From NCBI GenBank assembly GCA_021155965.1, contig JAJNBJ010000017.1, positions 25,630-89,629 of the forward strand: DNA of 64,000 nucleotides. Direction: 5' to 3'. The notes under the pieces were generated by a model that saw only the letters and a program-made list of their open reading frames with translations, did not search any database and had not been told where the DNA came from. Both the position numbers and the translations under genes were made by a program. Numbering within the stretch: the first letter of the stretch is position 1; the number at the start of each line of letters is the position of its first letter. Source of the stretch: Flavipsychrobacter sp. GTDB lineage: Bacteria; Bacteroidota; Bacteroidia; Chitinophagales; Chitinophagaceae. Shown one piece after another: positions 1 to 8,770 of this stretch.

Positions 1-2340
1 CCCTGTTGTTGTATAACTGATAAGAACAGTACCAACCCCCACACCGGTAACAACACCCGAGAATGAGTCGACCGTAGCCGTTGTGGTATCCTGGGATGTC
101 CATATACCACCCGGAGGTGTGCCTGTCAGCATTAATGTATCATTCTGGCAAACTGCAATGTCCGTACCGGAAATAACTGGCACAGGATGAACGGTAACAA
201 ATACGCTGGCATAACATGCGCCCACATAGTATCTTATTTCTGTACCACCTGCCGGGGTTATACCTACGCCCACTATATTGCCGCTGGTATCAACTGTTAC
301 CCTGAAGGTATCCGTACTAAACCAGGTTCCACCCAGAGTAGGATCACTAAGAGCCCCTGTCCCGCCAAAGCAAAGGCTGGTCGTACCGGAAATGGGTAAT
401 GGCACGGGGTTAACTGTAACTATTTTACACACCTGGCAGGTTGTGCTTAGTGTATAGCAGATGTTTGTGATACCGGGGCTCAATGGGGTAAACATGCCGG
501 TGGTATCTATTACCCCGATAGATATATTGCTGCTGGTCCAGGAGCCTAATGAAGGAGAGCTGGTGTACAACACAGAAGGATCTCCAACACACATACTATC
601 CGGCCCTACTATTGCAGTGGGCAGCGGGTTAACTGTGATGACAGCCGTGGCGTAGCAGCCTGTTGGTAAAATATACGTTATGAGAACGGTGCCTGAATCA
701 ATACCTGTAAGGTCGCCGCTCAGGGAGTCTATTGTTGCAACTGTAATATCTCCAGAGCGCCATACGCCGCCTGTAGAGCTGGTGAGCAATGTTATTGTGC
801 TGCCCTCACAAACCGACGTAGGGCCTGTGATGGCCCCCGGCAAAGGATTGACTGTAAGGGTAGTAATCTGCGCACAGCCCGTAGACAGGGTGTATAACAC
901 AATGGTAGTACCGGCAGATGTACCTGTTATGTCAACGCTATCGCCACATCCCCTGAAGCCTGTTATCGTTGCAACAGGTGCCCCTGGGACAAGACTCCAT
1001 GAGCCACCGCATGGGCCTGATGACAGCGTTGTTGTTTCGCCTGCACATATTTCCACGTCTCCTGCTATAGGCGTTGGCAGGTCATTCACCTGGATGGTTG
1101 TGTCTGTTCTGCAGCCTGTGCCGGGAGCAGTATAGATCAGTTTTGTTGTGCCAACAGCAACGCCGGTAACGGCGCCGTCGCCGGTCCCGATGGTTGCCAC
1201 TGTAGCAATAGCAGTACTTGCCGTTGCCCAGGTGCCGCCCCCCGGAACGCTGGTATAAATTCTTGTTGAGCCACGACAGATCTCAAAAAAAGGCGGCGTC
1301 ATATCGGCGGGCAGTATCGGGTAGGGATTGGGGTTAACGGTAACGCGCCTTTCCACGTAACAACCTGTGACGCCATGGGTATAACGGATAACACCAATAC
1401 CGGGAGGGCCTGCTTTTATCTTTGCCATGCCAGAGCCCACTGAGTTATCGGCAGTAACCAGCGTACTGGTAAATGTGCCCGGAAGAGTAGGGTCGCTGAC
1501 ACTGATAGAATCGTACCATGCACACAAACTGGAGTCCGTGATAACAATGGGCGCAGGAAGCGGATTTACGTTTACAGGCATGACCTGATAGCAACTGCCT
1601 AACGTAGCCGTAATAGTGGCAGGGCCAGCAGAAACACCACATACAACACCACCTGCACTAACGCTGGCTACAGCAGCGTTGCTGGTAGACCAGGTAACTC
1701 CGGGACTGGATGTAAAAGTATGGCAGTCATTTACACATATTGGTGAAGTGCCGCTGATAGGAACAGGTATGAGGCCCAGTTTACCAAAGCTGGTGCCAGT
1801 AGGGCCTGTAACTATACCTGCAATACCCGTGGTAGAAAATGCATGAATAATGCCGGACGCAGAACCGGTGAGCACCGGCTGAATACGCAGGCCGGTAATC
1901 GTTATCTGATCATGCAAAATAACGCCGCCGGGATTAAAATCGATCTGTAACGAAGAAGCGTTGAACGAAGTAGGAAGTATCACACCTGAAGGAGTTATAT
2001 CGCCGCCCCCTGCTACAGTTATAGTTGGAGCCGGTGTGGTACAAAACTGCCAGCCTGTTGGCGGATTAAGGATGATGCGGTCTGCGCCTGCTGAGAAATC
2101 GCTGTTGAGTGTTTCAGAGATGGTGATGGTACCTAATAGTGTGCAGGCGCCTGTAGTGGTGCTGAGCGCCGTTTGCGCGCAAATGGCGGTATCATTGGCA
2201 GGTGTTACTACCACCTGTGCATAACCTGAATAGCCGAAACATGATAGGGCAAGGGCTAATAGAAATATTCTTAGGGCTTTTATGCGGTCCCGTTGCGGGG
2301 AGAGAAAAGCAATAAGTGATCGCGAATAAAGTTTTTTCAT
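1..2340 (-). CDS. Large secreted Ig-like (BIG2-type) repeat surface protein, N-terminal 780 aa (C-terminus outside window)
   Basis: My minus-strand translation from ATG at 2340 (MKKLYSRSLIAFLSPQRDRIKALRIFLLALALSCFGYSGYAQ...) stays open to position 1; repeated modules such as '..ITVNPLPxxIxGxxxxCxGxxxxLxxSxxGGxWxSxDxxxAxxDxxGxxTGxxxGTxxIxY..'. Not in the ORF track because no stop lies in the window. Confidence 0.85.
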   Translation of the reverse strand, partial: MKKLYSRSLIAFLSPQRDRIKALRIFLLALALSCFGYSGYAQVVVTPANDTAICAQTALSTTTGACTLLGTITISETLNSDFSAGADRIILNPPTGWQFCTTPAPTITVAGGGDITPSGVILPTSFNASSLQIDFNPGGVILHDQITITGLRIQPVLTGSASGIIHAFSTTGIAGIVTGPTGTSFGKLGLIPVPISGTSPICVNDCHTFTSSPGVTWSTSNAAVASVSAGGVVCGVSAGPATITATLGSCYQVMPVNVNPLPAPIVITDSSLCAWYDSISVSDPTLPGTFTSTLVTADNSVGSGMAKIKAGPPGIGVIRYTHGVTGCYVERRVTVNPNPYPILPADMTPPFFEICRGSTRIYTSVPGGGTWATASTAIATVATIGTGDGAVTGVAVGTTKLIYTAPGTGCRTDTTIQVNDLPTPIAGDVEICAGETTTLSSGPCGGSWSLVPGAPVATITGFRGCGDSVDITGTSAGTTIVLYTLSTGCAQITTLTVNPLPGAITGPTSVCEGSTITLLTSSTGGVWRSGDITVATIDSLSGDLTGIDSGTVLITYILPTGCYATAVITVNPLPTAIVGPDSMCVGDPSVLYTSSPSLGSWTSSNISIGVIDTTGMFTPLSPGITNICYTLSTTCQVCKIVTVNPVPLPISGTTSLCFGGTGALSDPTLGGTWFSTDTFRVTVDTSGNIVGVGITPAGGTEIRYYVGACYASVFVTVHPVPVISGTDIAVCQNDTLMLTGTPPGGIWTSQDTTTATVDSFSGVVTGVGVGTVLISYTTTG

Positions 2341-2917
2341 CTGCAAATATTTGTCTTTCCAAGGCCAGATGGAACTCGCATCATCGCCAGTAAGTTGCCA
2401 ACTATAGGATTTTCATTTCCCTGTTTGCAAAACCCAGGCTTAATATGCTCGTTTCATCTGCAAATTAATTTGTCTTCTCAAAAGGCTACATAGAACGCCC
2501 ATAAATATGGTAGTTTAACAAGCCTTTATCTTAAAAAAATATCAACCTCACCAAACTAAACGAATGGTAAACATACTAAAAAAAACACATTACCAACTCG
2601 AAAGTTACGCTATTTTTTCCGTAAAACAATAGCCCTCAATATATATATAAAATATCCAAAACTATTGATGGAAAAATGAAATACAGGCGCAAGAGAAAAC
2701 GGGGCAAAAAACATGCCGAAAGCGCCCCGGAAATACATAAAATAAAAAGCCATCCAAAGATACCTCTGTGCAAAAATATTTTGCCGAAAAACTTGGAAAA
2801 TGAAGATTTTTTACTATAATTTTATAGAACGGTACACGCCTACGATCAACTATTCTCCTGATCCCTATCATTAAATATTCGTCATTGCATTTCTAACTTT
2901 CATAAAAAATAAAAAAT

Positions 2918-3310
2918 ATGGAAACAATGGAAAAAGTAAGCATTACTCATATGAGCAATGCACACACCGATTGGCTTCGCGGCCTCGATTTTTACAAGCA
3001 AGAGCTGGGTATTTTGAAGAACAGGCTCACGGAAATTGCCGGTAAGAATACCAACCGCGAGGTGATGAAAGAAGTAGAGCATTATGAGAACCAGTTCGAG
3101 ATACAGGCGGAGAACATCCACAAACTGAAACACGACATCAAGTATAACGTGAAGGTTGCCGGCAGAGAGGCCCAGAACTCGGGCGCAGGCTACATTGACG
3201 GCTACCTGCTGGACCAGCACTTCTACCTTGGTGAAAGGTATGACTCTGAAGAAAAAACTATCAGCGAGCTGAGGCAGTCGTTCAACCAGTTCGCATCAAC
3301 TTATATGTGA
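2918..3310 (+). CDS. Conserved hypothetical protein (coiled-coil-like, 130 aa)
   Basis: ORF with ATG start and helical/charged composition, followed by a terminator hairpin at 3402. Confidence 0.7.
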   Translation: METMEKVSITHMSNAHTDWLRGLDFYKQELGILKNRLTEIAGKNTNREVMKEVEHYENQFEIQAENIHKLKHDIKYNVKVAGREAQNSGAGYIDGYLLDQHFYLGERYDSEEKTISELRQSFNQFASTYM

Positions 3311-3401
3311 TCTGAAAGCGGTTTGCCTTTGGATAAAAACCGGGGACCCCGGCTTTGGGAGTGTATTATACCATTTAAAAACCAATATCATCAACCATAT
3401 T

Positions 3402-3432
3402 AAAAATGCCCCGATACTTCGGGGCATTTTTA
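3402..3432. terminator. Rho-independent terminator hairpin AAAAATGCCCCGA-tac-TTCGGGGCATTTTT
   Basis: Near-perfect inverted repeat with T-tract on either strand, between convergent genes. Confidence 0.85.
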
Positions 3433-3454
3433 TTGAAGTATATCTGAAAACATT

Positions 3455-4615
3455 TTATGGGTCAATTGCGCCTTCAAGAATATCCAGCTTTTCCACATAG
3501 TGCATAGACTTGGCAATATACTCGTGTGCCGGCTCAGAATTGCCTATTTCGGGCAGGTCTTCCAAAAGCCTTGAGTTATCGAAGACCTGTCCCAGTTCCA
3601 TAAATTCGAGGTATGGGTCCAAGCCTGTAAAGAGAATGCGGAGGTTGCTTTTGCCTTCAAATACTTCTTCCCAGTAATCCAGGTAATCCTGGTATTGGTA
3701 GAGCTCATCACCTTCGTGCAGTTTGTTTTTCGTCCATAGCTTAATGTGCTTGAGCATAGATTTTTCCACAAACTTGAACGGAGGCAGATCATCAAAATAA
3801 TCGCTTAGCGTTTTCGCCAACTGGTTGGCAGTAGTGGACGCCTTACCTGCCGATATATGGTAAGTATGGTATTTGCGTTTTGCGAACAGCAGGCCTATGA
3901 TAGCTTTTGCTGTATAATCCATGGGCACAATATCCAGCTTAGAGAATTCGTTCACAGGCATCAGCCTGAGGTGGTTGATAGTTGCCATTGCCCACAGGAT
4001 AACGGGTGAGCGCGGCATGATAGCACGGCTGTCGCCCATAATTATTGATGGGCGTGCAATGAATACTTTTTCATCGGGCAGGTGCTTATGTATGAGCATC
4101 TCGCCGCGCATTTTGGTGTAGGTATATTTTACAACGTGGTTTACTTTGGTGTTCGGAGATTCCACCTCCTGCACTATGCGGTCGCGTATGTCTTTGCCAC
4201 AAATAGTTGCAGTGCCTATGTAGAGGAAGGTTTGCAGTGTAGGTAACGTCTTTGCCCAAAGCAGTACTTTCTCCAGGCCGCCAACATTTGCCTTTTCTAC
4301 AAGTGTATCGTTAACGCGGGAAAATGAAGTGTTTGCTGCAGAATGGATAACAGTGTGTATGTCGTGCAGGTGTTTGTTCTCTACCAGTTGCTCTGTAAGG
4401 TGATCATCAAAAAGATTACCAACTACCGGGATTATTTTTTTAGCGTCGTAATGGTCTTCATGCACGTCAAAAACCTTGTGCAGGCGGGCCACCGCATCCT
4501 GGTGCGACTGCGCCCTTATGAGGCAATATATTTTCTTCACATCTTCCCGTTTAGAAAGACGCACCAGCAATTCCCCTCCCACAAGACCGGTACACCCGGT
4601 TAAAAAAATATTCAT
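3455..4615 (-). CDS. SDR-family NAD(P)-binding oxidoreductase, thioester-reductase/male-sterility-like
   Basis: N-terminal MNIFLTGCTGLVGGELL (TGxxGxxG Rossmann), YTYTKMRGE (YxxxK). Confidence 0.8.
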   Translation of the reverse strand: MNIFLTGCTGLVGGELLVRLSKREDVKKIYCLIRAQSHQDAVARLHKVFDVHEDHYDAKKIIPVVGNLFDDHLTEQLVENKHLHDIHTVIHSAANTSFSRVNDTLVEKANVGGLEKVLLWAKTLPTLQTFLYIGTATICGKDIRDRIVQEVESPNTKVNHVVKYTYTKMRGEMLIHKHLPDEKVFIARPSIIMGDSRAIMPRSPVILWAMATINHLRLMPVNEFSKLDIVPMDYTAKAIIGLLFAKRKYHTYHISAGKASTTANQLAKTLSDYFDDLPPFKFVEKSMLKHIKLWTKNKLHEGDELYQYQDYLDYWEEVFEGKSNLRILFTGLDPYLEFMELGQVFDNSRLLEDLPEIGNSEPAHEYIAKSMHYVEKLDILEGAIDP

Positions 4616-4637
4616 TTATTGCTACTTCTTTAAATTT

Positions 4638-4967
4638 CTAATCAAACAATTCGAGCCCCAGTATACCGAGTATAATGAGGGTAATAGAAACGATCTTAGC
4701 CACAGAAACAGGTTCATTGAACCATATCATCCCTATCACGGCTATGAGGGCTGTGCCCACACTCGCCCAAATGGCATACGCAATGCTTACCTGCATTTTT
4801 TCCAGCACAAACACCAGTGCTGCTAACGCAAGGCCATAAAAAACGAACACTAATACTGACGGCCATAACCTGGTGAAGCCTTTAGCATAGTGCATACAAA
4901 CAGTGCCCAACACCTCAAACACAATACCTAAAGCGAGTATGGTCCATTTGTACGTTAATAATTTCAT
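4638..4967 (-). CDS. Small multidrug resistance (SMR/EmrE-like) transporter
   Basis: 109 aa, four TM segments, YAIWASVGTALIAVIGMIWFNEPVS motif. Confidence 0.85.
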   Translation of the reverse strand: MKLLTYKWTILALGIVFEVLGTVCMHYAKGFTRLWPSVLVFVFYGLALAALVFVLEKMQVSIAYAIWASVGTALIAVIGMIWFNEPVSVAKIVSITLIILGILGLELFD

Positions 4968-5092
4968 TAGATACTTTGTGTTATATAATAAAAATTAAAT
5001 GTACCGAACCGCTTGGTGCGCGAAATTAATCTTTTCTGCCGATTTATATGCGTTAAAGATTACAAAACAGTTTAATGAATGGCAATGGTGAC

Positions 5093-5521
5093 TTACCTGA
5101 GCCTGTCTACCGATCGCACCAGCTTTTCGTCCCTGCGAATGCCCATTATTGCCATGAACAGGAAAACCAGTGATGCTACAGGCAGTACTGCACCTATCCA
5201 ATAGCTTTCGCTGGAGGGCAGGGCATTGAGGTTGCGGGTGCGCGAGAGGGCTATAGTAATAAAAGAGCATACTGCTAACATGCTCACAAAGCACATAGTG
5301 ACCTGGCGCTTACGGTTGCCAAACATGAATATAGTAACAAGGGGCAGCAAGGTCATGACCAATGCTATCAATAGCGAGGGGAAATGATCATTTATCCTTA
5401 CTTCTTTGAGTGTGTCAACACCGTTTTCCATGATATGGTAGCGGTAAACACCGAAAAGAAAAACGCCTGCGTTTAAAAGCGCAGCTATGAGAAGCCAGAG
5501 GGATTGTTTACGTTGTATCAT
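5093..5521 (-). CDS. DUF4293-like membrane protein
   Basis: MIQRKQSLWLLIAALLNAGVF... start and four TM segments typical of the Bacteroidota DUF4293 family. Confidence 0.7.
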   Translation of the reverse strand: MIQRKQSLWLLIAALLNAGVFLFGVYRYHIMENGVDTLKEVRINDHFPSLLIALVMTLLPLVTIFMFGNRKRQVTMCFVSMLAVCSFITIALSRTRNLNALPSSESYWIGAVLPVASLVFLFMAIMGIRRDEKLVRSVDRLR

Positions 5522-5537
5522 AATAAATTATTTGCGA

Positions 5538-5564
5538 GTAGAGCGGAATGCATTCCGGCTCTAC
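5538..5564. repeat. Palindrome GTAGAGCGGAATGCATTCCGGCTCTAC
   Basis: Perfect 12-bp GGAATGCATTCC core flanked by GTAGAG/CTCTAC arms (one-base offset). Confidence 0.8.
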
Positions 5565-5566
5565 GA

Positions 5567-6838
5567 TTAATTGATCATTTTTTTGCCAAAGAATGGTACC
5601 AATGCTTCGGGTATAACAACTCCTTCCGGTGTTTGGTGATTCTCCAGCAGGCATGCCATTATCCTTGGCAGCGCAAGTGAGCTACCGTTCAACGAATGCA
5701 CCAGTTGTGTTTTGCCGTTGCTGTCTTTAAACCTTGCTTTCATGCGGTTGGTCTGGAAGGTCTCAAAGTTAGATACTGAGCTTACCTCCAGCCAGCGTTC
5801 CTGCGCGGCACTGTAAATTTCAAAGTCGTAAGTAAGCGCGGATGCAAAACTCATATCACCACCGCACAGGCGCAGAATGCGGTATTCCAGTTCCAGCGAC
5901 TGCACCAGTTTCTCCACATGGCCCACCATTTCCTCTAATACTTCGTAGCTTTTCTCAGGGTGAACAAGCTGCACAACCTCTACCTTATCGAACTGGTGCA
6001 CACGGTTGAGGCCACGAACATCCTTACCATATGAGCCAGCCTCACGACGGAAGCAAGGAGAATAAGCGGTCATTTTTACCGGCAGGTCGCTTTCTTTGAT
6101 TATGGTATCGCGGTAGATATTGGTTACGGGTACCTCAGCAGTGGGGATGAGGTAAAAACCATCAGCCGTTACATGATACATCTGGCCTTCCTTATCGGGC
6201 AACTGCCCTGTGCCGTAGGCAGAATCTTCATTCACCATGAATGGCGGGCAGTACTCTTTATAGCCTGCGTGGGTATTATAGCTGAGGAAATAATTAATAA
6301 GCGCGCGCTGCAGCCTTGCACCCTGCCCCATGAATACAGGAAACCCTGCACCGGTAATTTTTGTACCGAGTTCCAAACTCATCAGGCCATACTTTTCAGT
6401 CAACTCCCAATGCGGCAGTTTTTGTGCATTAAGTGCAGGACGAGTACCGCCTGAACGCACGACTACATTCTCCTCCGGAGTTTTGCCATCAGGCACACTG
6501 CTGTGCGGCATGTTGGGCAACATCACCAGCATGTCGAACTGCTCGTTTTCCATTGCAGATAGCTGTGTAGCTATTTCAGCAGCGCGGCCTTTGTTTTTGG
6601 CTACTTCTGCTTTCATTTCTTCGGCCTTATCTTTTTCACCTTTAGCCATCAGCTGGCCTATCTGCTTTGAAGCACTATTTACCGATGCTGCTAATGTATC
6701 ATTTTCCACCTGCAGGGCGCGGCGGCGTTCGTCTATATCTATGATCTTATCTACCAGCTCAAGGTCTTTGAAGTTCTTCTTCTTCAACCCTGCCAGTACC
6801 AGTTCTTTGTTCGTCCTGAGTAATTGTATAGGTAACAT
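5567..6838 (-). CDS. serS: Serine--tRNA ligase
   Basis: Class II aaRS motifs (CFRREAGSYGKDVRGLNRVHQFDKVE; LNGSSLALPRIMACLLENHQ); likely start MLPIQLLRTN rather than the ORF start at 6859. Confidence 0.95.
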   Translation of the reverse strand: MLPIQLLRTNKELVLAGLKKKNFKDLELVDKIIDIDERRRALQVENDTLAASVNSASKQIGQLMAKGEKDKAEEMKAEVAKNKGRAAEIATQLSAMENEQFDMLVMLPNMPHSSVPDGKTPEENVVVRSGGTRPALNAQKLPHWELTEKYGLMSLELGTKITGAGFPVFMGQGARLQRALINYFLSYNTHAGYKEYCPPFMVNEDSAYGTGQLPDKEGQMYHVTADGFYLIPTAEVPVTNIYRDTIIKESDLPVKMTAYSPCFRREAGSYGKDVRGLNRVHQFDKVEVVQLVHPEKSYEVLEEMVGHVEKLVQSLELEYRILRLCGGDMSFASALTYDFEIYSAAQERWLEVSSVSNFETFQTNRMKARFKDSNGKTQLVHSLNGSSLALPRIMACLLENHQTPEGVVIPEALVPFFGKKMIN

Positions 6839-6924
6839 ATAATAAATATGGGGGAGCAAAGATAATGGGAAAGGGTTAAAACGAGGTTAGCGTTTGTTTA
6901 AATTGCTTTTCATATATTTGAAAT

Positions 6925-7098
6925 ATGTCTTTAGGAAAAAGCAAAAAAGTAAACCTGGCTTTCTCATCCGCCACCTCTATGAGTAAAGAAGAACTGGTGA
7001 AAATGATAAAAGAAGCTGAAAAAGGCCCATTTTATAGTACCGAAGAAGTAAAGCAGGACATTAACAAATGGAGCAAAAAATATAATCAAGCGCGCTGA
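6925..7098 (+). CDS. Small 57-aa protein, antitoxin-like composition (no partner seen)
   Basis: ATG...TGA frame MSLGKSKKVNLAFSSATSMSKEELVKMIKEAEKGPFYSTEEVKQDINKWSKKYNQAR; below the ORF-track size cutoff. Confidence 0.5.
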   Translation: MSLGKSKKVNLAFSSATSMSKEELVKMIKEAEKGPFYSTEEVKQDINKWSKKYNQAR

Positions 7099-7183
7099 TG
7101 TGGCGGACTGCTAGTTCTCAGGAGATTTCTCTCTTCGTTCCGTTTTCACTGCACTACGTTCGAAATGACGAATATAATTGGGC

Positions 7184-8713
7184 TCACCCTAAAACCCTCT
7201 TGATCCTTTTAATAGTCTCTTCCTTCCCTATCACCTCAGCAATAGTAAATACTCCCGGGCCATATTTGCCGCCAACCAGCATTACACGCAGAGGCAGCAT
7301 TACATCGCCTTTTTTGAGGCCATATTTGGCAAGTAGTTCAGTAAAATTTGTTTCGATGGGTATGGCTGTCCAATCGAGCAGGTTTTGTATTTCGGTGAGC
7401 CAGTTGGTGAAGAATTGCTGTTTCTGGTCGTTCCATTTGTCTTTTATGGCGGCTTCTTCTTTTATTTCAGGTGTGGCAAAGAAGAAGTGGCCTTGTGACC
7501 AGAAATCGGGCAGTAGCGTGCAGCGGTCTTTGATGAGACTTACGACCAGTCGTAAGTCGTAAGTCGTAAGTCGTGAGTCTGCGGGTTGGCTTTTTAGTTC
7601 TTCTTCTATGTAAGGTTTTGCCAATTCAGCCAGTTTTGCATCATCTGTGTGCTGAATGTATTGGTGGTTGAACCATTTGGCTTTTTCGAAATCGAATTTG
7701 GCGCCGCCTTTGTGCACGCGCTCTATGGAGAATGCTTTTACCAGTTCTTCCAACGAGAATATTTCCTGTTCGGTACCGCTGTTCCAGCCCAGCATGGCCA
7801 GCATGTTCACAAAAGCCTGCGGCAGGAAACCCATTTCCTTAAAACCTTTGGTTGTTTCTCCTGTCTTTGGGTCTGTCCAGTTCATAGCAAATACAGGGAA
7901 GCCGAGTCGGTCGCCGTCGCGCTTGCTGAGCTTGCCATTGCCATCGGGTTTCAGTATCAGCGGCAGGTGCGCCCATTGGGGCATATGGCTTTTCCAGCCA
8001 AGGTATTCCCAAAGCAATACATGCACAGGTGCGCTAGGCAGCCACTCTTCCCCACGGAAGGCGTGGGTTATCTTCATCAGGTAATCGTCTACCACCACGG
8101 CAAGGTGGTAGGTTGGCATTCCATCAGCTTTCAACAATACCTTATCATCTACCAGTGAACTATCGAATGATATTTCACCGCGTATCATATCGGTGAGTTT
8201 CACCGTATGGTTCTCCGGCATTTTTATTCGCACCACGTATGGAGTACCGGAGGCTATCAATTCATTCACTCTCTCTGTAGGTAGTGTAAGCGAGTTGAGC
8301 ATCAGTCCGCGAGTGCGGTGATCGTACTGGGCAGGGGTATGCTCATCAATGCGCTGGTCTTTGCGCATTTTTTCAATATCCTCTGTTGTATCAAATGCTA
8401 CGTATGCGTGGCCTGATTCCAGTAGTTTTTCAGCGTATTCCCTGTACAATTGTTTACGTTCGCTCTGGCGGTAGGGAGCATACGGGCCGCCCTTTTCTGC
8501 ACTCTCATCAGGCTCTAGTCCGCACCAGCGCAGGCAATCCATAATGTATTGTTCAGCACCTTCAACATAACGGCTCTGGTCGGTATCTTCTATACGTAAA
8601 ATGAACTCACCTCCATGGGCGCGGGCAAACAGATAATTATATAAAACAGTGCGCACACCACCCAGGTGCAAACCTCCCGTAGGACTAGGCGCAAAACGAA
8701 CACGAACTTTCAT
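7184..8713 (-). CDS. gltX: Glutamate--tRNA ligase
   Basis: MKVRVRFAPSPTGGLHLGGVRT (HIGH region), GKLSKRDGD (KMSKS-like). Confidence 0.95.
   Translation of the reverse strand: MKVRVRFAPSPTGGLHLGGVRTVLYNYLFARAHGGEFILRIEDTDQSRYVEGAEQYIMDCLRWCGLEPDESAEKGGPYAPYRQSERKQLYREYAEKLLESGHAYVAFDTTEDIEKMRKDQRIDEHTPAQYDHRTRGLMLNSLTLPTERVNELIASGTPYVVRIKMPENHTVKLTDMIRGEISFDSSLVDDKVLLKADGMPTYHLAVVVDDYLMKITHAFRGEEWLPSAPVHVLLWEYLGWKSHMPQWAHLPLILKPDGNGKLSKRDGDRLGFPVFAMNWTDPKTGETTKGFKEMGFLPQAFVNMLAMLGWNSGTEQEIFSLEELVKAFSIERVHKGGAKFDFEKAKWFNHQYIQHTDDAKLAELAKPYIEEELKSQPADSRLTTYDLRLVVSLIKDRCTLLPDFWSQGHFFFATPEIKEEAAIKDKWNDQKQQFFTNWLTEIQNLLDWTAIPIETNFTELLAKYGLKKGDVMLPLRVMLVGGKYGPGVFTIAEVIGKEETIKRIKRVLG
7537..7579. repeat. 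Heptanucleotide tandem repeat (GTCGTAA x3 + GTCGTGA) plus 10-bp inverted repeat, inside gltX
   Basis: gacttacgac-ca-gtcgtaagtcgtaagtcgtaagtcgtgagtc read directly. Confidence 0.9.
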
Positions 8714-8726
8714 GCGGCGAAATTAA

Positions 8727-8752
8727 TTAAAAAGCCGCTCTATCGAGCGGCT
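8727..8752 (-). terminator. Rho-independent terminator of tig
   Basis: AGCCGCTC-GATA-GAGCGGCT followed by TTTTTAATTAATT on the minus strand. Confidence 0.8.
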
Positions 8753-8770
8753 CGTAATATCCAGTATCAA

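Noticed and set aside
187-2224. Plus-strand ORFs (187, 461, 680, 1616, 1961) in the first 2.3 kb
   Set aside because: Antisense shadows of the continuous minus-strand Ig-like repeat CDS; low-complexity V/P/T-rich translations.
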